Shown here: positions 20,789 to 32,500 of the stretch, one piece after another
Layout of the letters: each line of letters opens with the position of its first letter
Numbering within the stretch: the first letter of the stretch is position 1
The notes under the pieces: generated by a model
What the model saw: only the letters and a program-made list of their open reading frames with translations
Told to the model about the DNA's origin: nothing
The model's database searches: none
Program-made: the position numbers and the translations under genes
NCBI GenBank assembly: GCA_003116975.1
Contig: BGKB01000068.1
Span: 186,001 to 250,000 of the forward strand
Direction: 5' to 3'
Source: Aurantiochytrium sp. KH105
Lineage: Eukaryota; Sar; Bigyra; Thraustochytrida; Thraustochytriidae
Length of the DNA stretch: 64,000 nt

Positions 20789-21009
20789 CAAGGCGCCGCG
20801 ATCCCGCGCATCAAGCCCGCGCTGCGCTGCTGCTCTGCGCCGCGCGGCTCTGCGCGGCGCGACTCCGCGCGGCTCTGCGCTGCGCGGCTGCGCCGTGCTG
20901 GGCCTGCCGGGCTCGGCCGCGCGGTGCGCGTGCGCGCATGGATGCGGGACTGGAATGAATGCGAGGAACGAAGGCGCGAACGAGATGCGGCGTGCCAGCT
21001 CACTTGGCG

Positions 21010-21030
21010 TAGCTAGCTAGCTAGCTAGCT
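21010..21030 (+). repeat. (TAGC)n tetranucleotide microsatellite
   Basis: Five TAGC units in the 296-bp head-to-head interval between JMJD7 and the GT13 gene. Confidence 0.9.
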
Positions 21031-21084
21031 GGCTCGGCAGACCGGGATCGCGCCTGCGGCCGCTGCAGCGGGCGGGCGGGCGAG

Positions 21085-23481
21085 ATGCGCGGCCCGGGCA
21101 TGGTCGGCCTCAGCCGCGTGGACCGCGAGCACCTGCGGCGGCGGCAGCAGCAGGCGGCGAGCGAATGGCGGCGCTGGGGGTTCTTCGTCGCGACGGCCGT
21201 CGTCCTGCTCGTCTTTCTCACCGTATACCCGAACGTAGCGCCCGAGGTCAAGACCGCGGGGGTGCAGCGCGTGCTCCCGCCGCCGGGGGGCGTCGCGCTG
21301 GCCTCTGCGGACCCGGGGGCTCTGGGTGGCCTCTTCGCCGCCGCCGTCGTTGCGCCCGAGACCAACATCGAGCCAGAAACGAGCGCGAACCAGGGGCTCC
21401 GTGGCGCTGCTGCTGAGGCCTCTCGCGCAGCGGGGTCGGCCGCCATCGAAGACGAACAGAAACTGGGAGCCGAGGCCTCTCTTTCGTCTACTGCAACATC
21501 AGCATCATCATCTTCATCTTCATCTTCATCTGCTGGCACTGCTAATAGTGCTGGTGTTCAAGGAGGTGATGTGCCTTGGGACGATGAACAGACCCTCGAG
21601 ATCGATCCGTCCCCTCCAAGTCAAGACACCACACCTGGCTCGATCCTGTCCGAGGAAATTGCCATCTCCTCTAGCAAATCTGAAGACGAATCATCGCCCG
21701 TCACGACAACGACTTCGACGATGGACGCTGGTACTCCCGCTGGAACACGCCAAGAGCTGACAAATGCCTTGCAAGAAGGCAATCTGAATCCAAGCGCTGC
21801 CGATGATCGAGGATCAGAAAAGGGCGACACAAGCTCCGACCCGGACGCCTCGTTGTCGTTTCTCACTCCAGCAGACGGTCTCCAAATTGGCAACGTCCCG
21901 AGCACACGCACGAGCTCTTCCCCTCAACTTGGCGACACCAATACGGATACTGCCAGCGATACCTCTATAACACAGTCGCAAAGACAAGACGCCGCGCCAG
22001 CTTCTGAATCGGCACCGGTAGCAACGCCCCCACCGACCGAACCGCCGACCGAGCCGCCGACCGAAAAGCTGCGCGATGCCAGCGAAATTCCGGCCCGCAA
22101 CGCAGCCCTTGTGATTCTCTCGCACAATCGACCCGACAACCTTCGACGGACCCTCGAAGCGCTCGTGCGCTTGCCCGAGGCAGGCAAAGAGTTCAAAATC
22201 TTTGTCTCTTGCGACCACCCAGCCTTCGTGGAGGAGTTCCGACGCGTTGCAGAGGAACCAGCGATCAAGGGTCTGGTCGAAGAAGTTTGGGAAACCTCAC
22301 CCCCCGCGTCAGCCACCAACCCACTGTTCAAGATTAGCGAACACTATCGCTTCGCTTTGGAAAGTGGACTGACGGATCGCCCCTTTACCCATCTCATTGT
22401 CACCGAGGATGATCTCGTGCCATCACCGGACTTTCTCACATACTTTCACCACACGTCTGCTGTGCTCGATCGAGACCCTACGTTGTGGTGCGTGTCCGCT
22501 TGGCACGACAACGGTTTCCGGCAGCTTGTGCGCGATGAGCGACGGCTCTTTCGCACCGATTTCTTCCCTGGCCTTGGCTGGATGATACGACGCGAGCACT
22601 GGAATGAGGTTCTGCGGCCCATTTGGCCACGCGCCCCAACCAATGGCTGGGACCACTGGATCCGAAGCATTGGCGAGCACGAGGGTCGCGACTGCATTGC
22701 TCCAGAAATCCCGCGCGTGCAGCATGTGTCAACCTCGGGAACTACCGTCAACGATGGCGGCAAATTCTTTGCGCGATTTGCGCTCAGCGCAATGGCGGCA
22801 TCCCCGGAAAAGAACCCATACTACCCTCTCGAAGACCTCTACCTCGGCGCCTACCGTCGCAAGGTACTCGAAAGTGTCCAAGCGGCACGCCGCATCTCGT
22901 TGCCACAATATGTGGGTTTGAGTCGCGACAACTTCAAGTCTTTAATGCACGATGGTCCCGCAGACCTTCCCAGCACCTACCTGATACTATACAAACGCGA
23001 GCATTACGTTCAATTGGCTCGACAGCTCGGTCTATGGCGCACAGAGCCTCGCGCTTCGTTCGAGGGCATTATTCGCATCGCAAATACGCCCGGTCAGCCA
23101 GCGCTGTTGCTGGCTGAACGTAGGGACGCCCGCAATCTCTTGTCTCCCGACGAGGCCATTGATATGCGCGAGGATCTCGTCCCAGTCGCTGCGGGTCCGA
23201 AAGAGAGCTGCGCGGATGCTTGCAAAGTCCAGGGTATGGAGTGTGTTGCGGAGCAGCTTGCCTTCCTCAACAAGTGTACTGTGATGAAACGCTACTTTCC
23301 CTGCGAGGAAGGCTGCTCGTCGCAGGTCGGTCTCGAGCTTCCGGCCTACGTCTCTGACGCCAATAATGCTGCTGCCAAACAGTGTCTTCTCTCTTATTCG
23401 GAGACGCTTTCGTGCTCTGCAAAGCATGCCGCAACGCAGCGGATTTGCCCATGTGCGCCCCTCGAGGCGATTGGTGCTTAG
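21085..23481 (+). CDS. GT13 N-acetylglucosaminyltransferase (GnT-I-like) with GnT-V-like C-terminal domain
   Basis: A 798-residue type II Golgi membrane protein. A short basic cytosolic end precedes one hydrophobic anchor (FFVATAVVLLVFLTVY, about residues 33-48), then a long Ser/Thr/Pro-rich stem to about 330. The catalytic region (about 335-640) matches the MGAT1/POMGNT1 family: AALVILSHNRPDNLRRTL, the metal-binding EDD at 441-443 (VTEDDLVPSPDF), LWCVSAWHDNG, FRTDFFPGLGWM, GWDHWIRS and CIAPEIPRVQHV. GnT-I adds GlcNAc to the Man5 N-glycan and opens the route to hybrid and complex glycans. Residues about 705-795 form a cysteine-rich tail (SCADACKVQGMEC, then QRICPCAP) whose cysteine pattern recalls the C-terminus of GnT-V, not GnT-I. 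The stop is TAG. Confidence 0.9.
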   Translation: MRGPGMVGLSRVDREHLRRRQQQAASEWRRWGFFVATAVVLLVFLTVYPNVAPEVKTAGVQRVLPPPGGVALASADPGALGGLFAAAVVAPETNIEPETSANQGLRGAAAEASRAAGSAAIEDEQKLGAEASLSSTATSASSSSSSSSSAGTANSAGVQGGDVPWDDEQTLEIDPSPPSQDTTPGSILSEEIAISSSKSEDESSPVTTTTSTMDAGTPAGTRQELTNALQEGNLNPSAADDRGSEKGDTSSDPDASLSFLTPADGLQIGNVPSTRTSSSPQLGDTNTDTASDTSITQSQRQDAAPASESAPVATPPPTEPPTEPPTEKLRDASEIPARNAALVILSHNRPDNLRRTLEALVRLPEAGKEFKIFVSCDHPAFVEEFRRVAEEPAIKGLVEEVWETSPPASATNPLFKISEHYRFALESGLTDRPFTHLIVTEDDLVPSPDFLTYFHHTSAVLDRDPTLWCVSAWHDNGFRQLVRDERRLFRTDFFPGLGWMIRREHWNEVLRPIWPRAPTNGWDHWIRSIGEHEGRDCIAPEIPRVQHVSTSGTTVNDGGKFFARFALSAMAASPEKNPYYPLEDLYLGAYRRKVLESVQAARRISLPQYVGLSRDNFKSLMHDGPADLPSTYLILYKREHYVQLARQLGLWRTEPRASFEGIIRIANTPGQPALLLAERRDARNLLSPDEAIDMREDLVPVAAGPKESCADACKVQGMECVAEQLAFLNKCTVMKRYFPCEEGCSSQVGLELPAYVSDANNAAAKQCLLSYSETLSCSAKHAATQRICPCAPLEAIGA

Positions 23482-24286
23482 TTTTCGCCTTGAACGAACT
23501 GTGCCTCGGTGTTGGATGGTGTTTTGTTGGTATACGAAATCACCGTTTACTACTACAATGGAAGATAAAATTGTATTGCCGCTTTCATTTGTTCCATTTC
23601 CCGAGCAATCAAGTTGGTCATCGCTTGATGTTTCCACTTCATGCAAAACGTTGCTTGTACTTGATGTTGCTCGCATCGTCATCTTTGTGGGATCTTGATC
23701 TGCTTCAAGGCCCAAGATCGACCGCAACTGCTGCTGCTGCTACTGCTACTGGTGCTGCTACAAAGAAGAAGAAGAAGAAGAAGAAGAAGAAGAAGAAGAA
23801 GAAAATTGGTACGTCCGTTCCCCTACATTCAAGCTCACAATCTTCCAGGATACAATACAAAGCACACAATACAAACCAACCTTCACTGTCGCTCCAGTGA
23901 CTGTTCGCCTACTGGAGTCACAGCCGGGCCCAAGGCTGCTTTCATTTTAAGCCATTTTTAATTTTCAAAAATTTCGCGCGTGGACGCTAATAGGCCCTTT
24001 TGCGGCGACCAGTCGCGCCTCCGAGTTCGGGCCCGGCGCAGACCCAGGACCCGGGAGCGCGCGCGCGAGAAGGCTCGTGCGCAGCGCGGCGCAGCGGCGG
24101 AGACCAGCACGCCCGCGGACGGCTTTCTGCTCGCGGCGAAGGCCAGCAGCTAGAAGTTAGCGGCAGCGCAAACACCGGCGCATCGCCCAGGCCGGCCAGC
24201 GAGCGGGTGGTCCCCACCCACTTGCGGCGTAGAAACTCGAGGCCGCGCGCGGCTCGGACAGCAACGCGGAGGAGAAGGACGAAAAG
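23482..24286. other. intergenic region between the GT13 gene and RLP24
   Basis: It holds a CTG/CTA-rich stretch (about 23729-23760) running directly into an (AAG)n tract (about 23763-23805). A CACTTGCGG motif at 24219-24227 lies about 60 bp upstream of the RLP24 start. No gene is supported. Confidence 0.65.
23729..23805 (+). repeat. compound (CTG/CTA)n-(AAG)n microsatellite
   Basis: A purine-only AAG run of about 14 units follows an imperfect CTG/CTA run with a short CTACAA link. The homopurine arm could form triplex DNA. Confidence 0.9.
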
Positions 24287-24913
24287 ATGGTGCGCATTGA
24301 ACATTGCTTCGTGTGCTCAGGTACGTGACGAGAAAGTGGCTGCGCCTTGGAGGGCTCAGAGAGCCGAGAACTGACCCCAGGAGACCTGCGTTATTCTTTC
24401 TTTCACTCATTCATTCGCTTGCTTTCTCGTTTCTTCGATACAGGCCCGGTCTACCCCGGCCATGGCATCACCTTTGTTCGCAACGATAGCAAGGTGTTCA
24501 AGTTCTGTAGATCCAAATGCCACAAGAGCTTTAAGCTCAAGCGCAACCCGCGCAAGATTAAGTGGACCAAGTCGTACAGGAAATCGCGCGGCAAGGAGAT
24601 GGCCGTCGACTCCACCTTCGACTTTGAGAAACGCCGCAACAGACCGGTCAAGTACGATCGCGACCTCATGATGCAGACGCTCGAGGCCATGAAGAAGGTC
24701 GAAAAGATCCGTACCGCTCGCGAGGAGCGCTTTTACAGACGCCGTATGCGCGACGTCAAGCAGCTCGAAAAGACGCGCGCTCGCAACGAGATTGTGCGGA
24801 ATATCGACCTCGTCGCACCTGCTGCCTCCAAGCAGCGCCAGACCACCAATGTTGTGGAGAAGGCGCAGGCCAAGCTTGACAAGGCCAAGTCTGCTGCCAT
24901 GGATGTTCAATAA
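24287..24913 (+). CDS. RLP24: ribosome biogenesis protein RLP24 (L24e-like), two exons
   Basis: Exon 1 is 24287-24320 and exon 2 is 24444-24913 (intron 123 nt, donor GTACGTG, acceptor ATACAG). Splicing restores one 167-residue frame starting MVRIEHCFVCSGPVYPGHG. The L24e zinc finger is complete (Cys-x2-Cys near residue 7, then FCRSKCHKSF). The next block KRNPRKIKWTKSYRKS and the long basic C-terminal half distinguish RLP24 from ribosomal protein eL24. RLP24 occupies the eL24 site on pre-60S particles and is exchanged by the AAA-ATPase Drg1/AFG2 in the cytoplasm. Without the short first exon the zinc finger lacks its first two cysteines, which supports the intron. The intron contains AACTGACC, as do the introns of the LRR-kinase-TIR gene. 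Confidence 0.97.
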
Positions 24914-25621
24914 GCACCAAGTATTCGTTTTTATCGCCGAGAGTGGCGACAAACTTGATGATCGCTTTTAAGCTTTCTTTGGCGGCTTGTTTTTACCAAG
25001 AGCCTCCTTCTCTTTTGTCTTCTCTTGTTCTTCACGGTAGTCCTCATCATGGCTCTGCGGCTTGTGCTGGACAACACAGCTTTACGCAAGCACTCAATGC
25101 CATCTATGATCTATTGGGTACGTTGGCAGTGGTTGATTCCGAGTGGGGGAGAAAATGGGACGGGGAAGAAAGAAAGGGGGCGAGAGAATTATAGCAGTCG
25201 TTGCGTCTGCATCGAAATGCCCCATACTTTCCTGTCACGCTTGGGAAGACCATTACTGCACTCTTGTCATCGTGGCTGTGCAGGGCCAGTACAACTTCGT
25301 GCTGCCTCCTAAAGGCGCGCGAGCCTCCGGCTCGTTAACTTGGATTGCATGATCACTTCCCTTGCACGCTGGCAAAGTCCTCGGCCCAAGTCCCATCTCC
25401 CCGCCTTCACAAGATCCGGATGTACGGCCAGGCTAGCCTACCTAGGCCTGGCACGCTGCGAAGTACTTCTCGTCGTCCCAAGCATGACTCTGCGCGCCAT
25501 TTCTCCCTCTTCCCCGCCGGCCGGATCTTGCACTCCCTTCAAGGTCCTCCTTCATACATACTTGCCGCCGTGCTGGCGGCCGTGCCATCAAAATCTCCTG
25601 CAAGGTCCCAAATGTCGCCGT

Positions 25622-25623
25622 CA

Positions 25624-25666
<43 letters not shown>
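25622..25666 (+). repeat. (CAG)n microsatellite
   Basis: About 14 CAG or CAA units in DNA where no gene is supported. The open frames crossing it (poly-Gln or poly-Ala) have no recognisable flanking domain. Confidence 0.93.
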
Positions 25667-26346
25667 CTACACATCCCTTCATTCATCGTTCATTCATTCC
25701 TCCGCTCCCCAGGCTCCGCGCAGGACTCGAAGTTTCTCGAGGGCTTCGTTCGCGTTCGCGAGCCCGTCGAGGCGCTGCTCATCTTGGTTAGACACAATTC
25801 CCCCGCCAGGTTGATTGATGGATGATTGCTTGACTGATTGATTTCTTGGTTGACAGAGAATGATTGACAGTGAATGCTCGCCGTGGCATGCCAGGATGAT
25901 TGTGCATGCGCTGCGCTGCCCTGCCTTGCACATTGATGCGGCGTTCCTGCCTCGGGTTGGTTTGTGTCTTTCTCCCCGGCCGCCCGCTGCCGCACTCTCT
26001 GCGCGCGGGCGCAAGTCGGGAATGGCGCCGCGCAAGTGCGCCTCGGCGCGCCGCAAGTGCAGCAAATAAAGGGCGCCGCCCGGGCGTCCTCATGTCAGTC
26101 CTGCTCCCACTCGGCCAGAATGAGAAAAAGCCACCCCCAAAAATAAAAATCGGAAAAAAAAAATCGAAAGAAAATCGAAGAAAAAAATCTGGCAATCGAC
26201 AAATCCTTCGACGCGCAGGCAGCGGCCGCTCCCCTTCGCACGCCTCCCCCGCTTCGCACGCCTCGGAGCCGCAGCGGAGGCGCGCAGGCCGGCGGCGCGC
26301 CCAGCGCGAGCGCGCGGCTCGCGGCTCTCCTCCCCTTCTCTCCCCC

Positions 26347-26379
26347 CTCCCTCCCTCCCTCCCTCCCTCCCTCCCTCCT
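26347..26379 (+). repeat. (CCCT)n microsatellite
   Basis: About eight CCCT/CCTC units about 160 bp upstream of the USP start. Confidence 0.93.
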
Positions 26380-26528
26380 CCGTTCCCCGGGGCTGGCGGG
26401 TGCCAGCGAAGCGAGCTCAGGCGGCCGTAGGGACCCCTAGGGGCCAGCTAGGCGCGCGTCGCGCGAAGGGTATCTTGTCGAGTCGAGCCTCGCGACTCCG
26501 CGGCGCGCGGCGGCTGCGCGGGCGCGGC

Positions 26529-26558
26529 ATGAGCCGATGGCGGAATGGAACTGCGTAG
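26529..26558 (+). promoter_or_regulatory. upstream ORF overlapping the USP start codon
   Basis: An ATG at 26529 opens a 9-codon frame ending TAG at 26556-26558. It overlaps the USP ATG (26537) in another frame. A ribosome starting at the first ATG would miss the main start, so USP expression would depend on leaky scanning or on a transcript start between the two ATGs. Confidence 0.6.
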
Positions 26559-29500
26559 CGTGCACCTTTCTCAACCCGGCCAGCCGCAACCAGTGCGAGA
26601 TATGCTGCACCGCCAAGCCCGGCGCCACCATCGAGACGCGCAGCGAGCGCGAGACACTATGGAACCAACAGGTCGTCACCATGCCGTCGAGCCTTGCCGT
26701 GAACCTCAAGCCGGTGGCCAGCAACACCGCCACGGGCGCAACGGCGAGACCGCGGCCCAACGCGCCCGCTCAGCCCCGCGCATGGAAACTTGATGCCACC
26801 GCAACGTCAGGGACATATGCCAACCTCAAACCCGCACCGCCCAGGACCATCAAAGCGCCTGCCATCCCTTCCCTCGAGGACTTGGACAAGTGGCAGCACG
26901 AGACTTCCTGGGAGGACCTGGTTGCACAAATCGAGGCCGACATCAAGGCCAACAAGCGTCCAGACTGGTTCAAGTTAAACCTCGCCATGATCGGCGCCGC
27001 AGAGCGTCTTCCCCAAACCAAGGATGACGACGCTGCGCTCCCGGACTCGCTTCATGCCTTTCTCAACAACGACAAGGGCTGCTTTGCCAAGTCCCTTGAA
27101 TACCTTCTCGACACGGTAGACTCCGATTTTAGTCTCTCCCGCGCATGGACAGATCTCGTACGCTCCTGGAAAGACGCCGACAAGAAACGCGACAGCAAGG
27201 ATGATGATGCAGAGGGCGCAGCTGAAAATGGGGCCGCAGGGGATGCGGCGGCAACAGCAACCGCAACGTCACCGGCCCAATCACCATCCCCTCCGCACGT
27301 TTCCAAGCTCGCCGACGCCGACGAGGCTGCAGCCGCAGCTGCGGAACGCGAGGCAGAAGAGAAGGAACGCCTTGAGAAGAAAGGCAATGATAATCCCGAC
27401 GTTGATGGGCCTTTGGCGTCGCGCATGAAAGAGAGCTTCCAAGATGGATTTTGCGCCGCGGCAAAAATCTTTGGATGGTTTGTGCACCAGCAACGTTACG
27501 AATTCAAGCTCACGCTTCTCGGTGCTCTTTTGAATCCCAAGACGCGGCGTTATCAACACCAGGCGTACGTATCCGCGTCCTCTAACTCTTCACGGAACGC
27601 AAACGGTGCCGCTTCCGCGTCCGGGAATCCCTCGTACGCATCCTACGCCTCTACAAGGAAAAATGTGGGCGCGCCACATCTGCACGCGATCGCACACGAA
27701 ACATTTGCAGCGCTTGGTGGCTACACTGCTCTTGCCAATCTCGCCGAGCATCAAGGATATTATGGTCCCAGCACCGAGAAGCTTCTCGCCGTGGTTTCTT
27801 TATTTGCTCAGAACGCCGAGGCCATTGTTGCAGAAAACAAATTGCGTACTCTCGTGGAAGAGACGACGCGTTCCCTCTGCTCTAAACAGCTCGATTGGCC
27901 GCTCGAAGATCTTCTCGATGGCGCTAAAAAGGACGGAAATGCGAAAAAGGGGGGCCCAAAGGACGGTGCTGTGAAACAGCAAAAGCTCATGGATGGCTTG
28001 ACTCAAATTGCCGAGGCGTGCGGAGCAAAGAGTGGGCTTCCGCGTCTGGTTGTCGAAACTGATCTTGCGCAGAATATGCGCTTTGTGCAGTCCGACAAGC
28101 TTCGATTCCGTCGTTTTGGCATTGAGCAGCTCGGTAAACTTAGCTCCACGCTCACCACAAGCCAGAAACTCTCTGTTCAAGAGCTCACGGCACTGTACAA
28201 ATCTCGCGGGGTCTATGAAGAAATTCTTGGCGACCGCATGGACGAGCGCGTGGTTTCATGCAGCGAAGTGCTGCTCAAGAATTCTGCATTGGATGTTGAG
28301 ATTCTTGACTTGCTTTTGGCAAATACCAACTCGCGTGCTGTGCGCAAAATGCTCACTGCCGTCGTTCTCCAGCCCACGTTTACCGAGGAACTTGCGCAGC
28401 ACATGCTGCTTGAAGTTAGCCGTGCTGTGGTCTACCAGGCAGACTATGGTGCCTACAAATTAATTGTCGCGCTCCTTGCCAGCGAGGCGTACACACGCGA
28501 ATCGCTCATTCGCAAAGGTCCCCTTGCTATGCAGGGTAGTCTGGGTGCGCTGTGGACGCTTCTCTTTTGTATCTCAGTTCAAGCTCCTGCGCACCTTGTT
28601 TCGTCCACCACGGCAGTACCGCCGCGAACCGAGTCCCCAGCACGAGAAAACATGTCGGCGCGCAAGCGGCCCATGCCCGGGAGAACAACCCCTGGCGCTC
28701 TGCAGCAGCACCAGCAGCAGCTACGATCAATTGACTCGCACAAACAGCAGCACCAGCAGCAACAATCACAACAGCAGCAGCAACAGCAGCACCTTCAGCA
28801 AGAACAAGATCAGCAAATTCCTCCACAGCAGCTCTTGGACCCTCAGCCATCCTCGGACCCAATCACGACAGATGGACCAGAACAGGACTCAGATCCTCTT
28901 TCTCACACCATCATCGGTGCTCTTGGTCTGAGTCCTGAACGTATGGAAGAGCTCATGCTTGCCTTTGATCGTGTGGCGAAAGATTGCACACCCGCGCTTC
29001 GCCTTCGATTTGCAGAGCGCGCTCTCGAACTCATCAAGCGTACGCAAATGGCCAACGTCAACGCCAACGCCGTCCTTGCAGACGTCGAGGTGCAAGACTC
29101 GCTTTCCATGGGATTCTTTGCCGCGGACGACGACGACGAGGCTCTTGCGCCAATTAGCGGCTCGGAGACTTGCGCAATGCGTTCTGAAGAGACCCTCGTC
29201 GAACCCGATGGCCTCCGTGTAACCACCACGACTCCAGAAACTGTCGTTGCGGCGTATGAAGTGTTTCGCAGTCTCATTTTATCCAGCGAGAAAACGGAAC
29301 GGCCAGGTCTCATTTCCGAACTCGACGACGCCTGGGATCTTAAGAATCTCTTGCTTGGCGAGTTTGATGCCTTTTTGCGTCTGAGTCCCGTTCGTGCACG
29401 TCTTGATAAAATCGAGGCGTCCATCGAAACTCAGGCCGCGAATGCCGCAAGTATTGCCGTCACCTCGGCCGCGGCGGCCGCCGCCTTTGAAGGCAGCATC

Positions 29501-32500
29501 GCGCAGCTTACAATGGAAGAATCGCGATGCGCCGATGAACTGCAGCAGCATGAGAGAGCACGCTTAAAGACTCTTTCGGCCTTGGTCAAGAACTCAGATC
29601 ACCGTCTGATCCTGACTGCAGAGGACATGGAGCGTCTTTGGACGTCGTGCTGCATGCCTTGCTTTGATTCCAACCTGGGCAACTACACAACGCAGGAGAC
29701 CTTTATGCTCTGGCTTCGCGTGAGCTGTTTCGACGATATGTGGTCGTGTGTGGAACCGGACGTATGCAAGTTCGTATTGAGCGAGCTTTTCCAGAATCGT
29801 CTCGACCTTGTGCGCGTGGGCCCAAAGACGTACCACTGTCTGCAGGCGCACTTTACCTTTGTCAACGTGCACAATAAATTGCTCGAGGCTATCGATACCG
29901 AAGCTGTCGCGGAGCCGTACAAGTTCAAGAGCCGAGGACCGCCCAAGGGACTTGAGGGCTCAAATCTTGTGGGGCGCCGCATTTCCGTACTTTTAAAAAC
30001 AGGCAGGATGGCACCGGGCAAAATCATCAAGTACATTTCTTGGTCCAACCTGCACAAAATTGAGTACGTCAATGGCTTCAGCGAGGAAAAGGACCTGTCT
30101 CGTCTCGACAGCTGGTTCCTTTTGCCCCCCATTGAGCGGGCGATGGCGGGGCGTGTCGATTTCAAGGAAGTCAACGTGCTTGACTTGGCAGGGCGAGAAA
30201 CCATTTGGGCTGTAGCCTTGCATGGCGAGCTCCCCGTTGTCGCGGTGCAAGCTTTTAACCTCTTGCTGGGTCTTTATGAGCGCGTTCGCTTGGCGATGCT
30301 CAGCAGCGGCGATAGCGAAGGAGAGGGTTCATCTCCCGAAGCTCCCGAGGTCGACCTCTTTGTCGAGCACATATTCGATGAGCTCGAAAGTTTTCTCGGC
30401 GGCATCAGCGTTCGAGGTGATGCACATTCCGTTCCCGCGAGCGCCGCTTCATCGCCCTCCTCGCTTCAGCACGTCTCCTCGGCAGCGCCCGGAACGAATG
30501 GCGGCGGCATTGGAGGCCACGTAGGCCTTTCCTCGGCACAGGTGAATCCCGGCGGAAGCAATGGCGGCGGCGCAAATACCTCTCGTTCGGGCAGCGAGAG
30601 TCAATTCGGCGTCGAGTCCGATTATGCGGACGGAAGTTTTTTGCCCCGCTGCATCCAGTATCTTCACCTCTACGTCAAGCAGCTTGAATGGAAGCTCGAT
30701 AGTCACACGACCGCACCGCGCAAGCTTGCTGGTCTAGGTACAGGAGAAGCTCTCACCTTGAAGCTTGACACCGAAGAGAATTCCTTGAAGGACTTTTTCA
30801 ATGCTCACGGTGGACTTCAGACGCACACGCGCGCAAGTGTTCGCGATGTCATTTATGATGTTGCCTCGGTGGTAGGATGCGATCCGGGAATCGTCAAGCT
30901 TCGTTTCGATGCCAACGAAAATGAGCCGCTGGCCTCTTCTCCTCATGACGTTTCTATCTCCATGTCAAATTGCGGAAACCTCGTCTTGGAGGAGCTCGGA
31001 CTTGCTGGCGTTGCTCCCGTGCGCATGGCCGTACAGGTGGCGCGCCCAGCGCCAGCAAAGCCCGTTGTCGGGCCGGGCACCAAAATGCCGGCTTCGGTTG
31101 TTACCAAGACCGCGCCAGGCGCTCCCAAGCCCGTGGCCCCGGCGCCTGCAGACGTCAAACCAAGTGGTCAAGAGAAAGAAGAGAAAGACAAGAAGGAGCT
31201 TGCGTCTGCAAAGGAGAAAACCCGTGTTCTGCGCAGCGCCCGTTGTTTTGGATTCACGGACATGTGCAAGAGCAATTTCACAAGCTCGCCAGGAGGCTTG
31301 GTGAGCTGCCAGTCGGAGCGCGTAGAAATTTTGCTCAAGCTTCTCGAACTTTCAGAGAGAGAGGACCGCTTGGAGGTTCTGGAGCTTCTTATGAATGTGC
31401 CCCCCTTTCTCCGCGAAATGCAGCATCTTCTTGTGCCTTCCAACAAGACAGCTGCGTCGGCATGTTCAGATCTCTTGCTCTCGCTCCGCGAGACGGACCT
31501 TTGGCGTGTGGCCTACACCCTCAAGCTACTGGGCGATTTGGTCCTCTTTCCAAACGCAAAGATCTCCACCACCACGATGACGACCGCAAGCCCGAACGAA
31601 GAAGAGGCAACGGGATCTGGAACAAAAGACGCGCAAGACGCGCCGTCAGCGTGTCTCAACGTTGGAGGTATCGAGCTTGGACGTCCGCTTGCTGACAAGG
31701 AATTTTTCCAAGATGCCGAGGCCCTTCCGGGTGTCCTTCGCGTTTTTCTAACGCTCGTTCGTCAGTGCGGCGTCCCAGGAATGCACCGCCGATCCAAATC
31801 CGCAGCGGTCTCGACGGTGGATGCTTCCGTACACAGTAGTGGCACACCACATGGTCTCTCCGAATCTGCGCGCATTCAGTCAGTCCTGTCAATGAACGAA
31901 CCTGCGCCTTCGGATCCGAGCGCGCTATTTGCGACCTTGCCCATGATGGCGCGCACGGTTCGTCTGAGCGTAGAAGCTCTCATGCGCAGCAGCGACGCCA
32001 CGAGCGCGCAGCCTTTGATGGATGAAACCTCTGAATGTCTCCTCCGCGTGATTCTCCTGACCCGCGACGAGCTCGAAAGACGCAAGTCTGGTCGGAGTTC
32101 GCATTCGTGCAACTGTTTTGGGGACTTTCTTGGAGTTCCTTTGGACACCAATGTGCCCACGGGCGATGCCCAGGTGGATGCCGAGGCCATTCGTGTGCGA
32201 TCGACAGAGCCGCCGCCCCTGGACCAGACTCTTCTCGGCCTGCGCGCCCCGGTGTGTGCCTTTTGCCTCAACACACGCCGACTCGTGCGTGCCGTGCTGC
32301 ACCTTTTGGCTGCGCTCGAGTCGATTGTTCTCAATCTAGAACCCATTTCAAATCGTCTTCTCTCACGAGGATCAACTTGTACGACCCTGGTGCGTCAGCT
32401 GGTGCTGTATTGCACGGTTTCCGAACTTCGTAGAGAAGTGTGCGCTATGCTCAAGCGGGTTTCAGTCAAGCTTCCTCAGCATCGCGCGAGCCTCGGACAA

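Larger units (their letters stand above)
24914..26536. other. intergenic region between RLP24 and the giant USP gene
   Basis: The 1.6 kb contains a (CAG)n run (25622-25666), a CCCT run (26347-26379), paired CGCAAGTG/CCGCAAGTG motifs (26031-26038, 26051-26059) and a poly-A-rich patch (about 26150-26190). A plus-strand donor GTACGTTG at 25118 and acceptor TGTGCAG ending at 25283 look like an intron, but the flanking exons give no recognisable product in any frame. The right end is presumably the USP promoter and leader. Confidence 0.55.

Noticed and set aside
24968..25100. Minus-strand frame ending in a Lys/Glu-rich sequence (EKTKEKEALGKNKPPKKA)
   Set aside because: It could be the 3' end of a small gene, but the composition follows from a pyrimidine-rich tract. 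The frame closes within about 38 codons and no upstream exon gives a recognisable protein.
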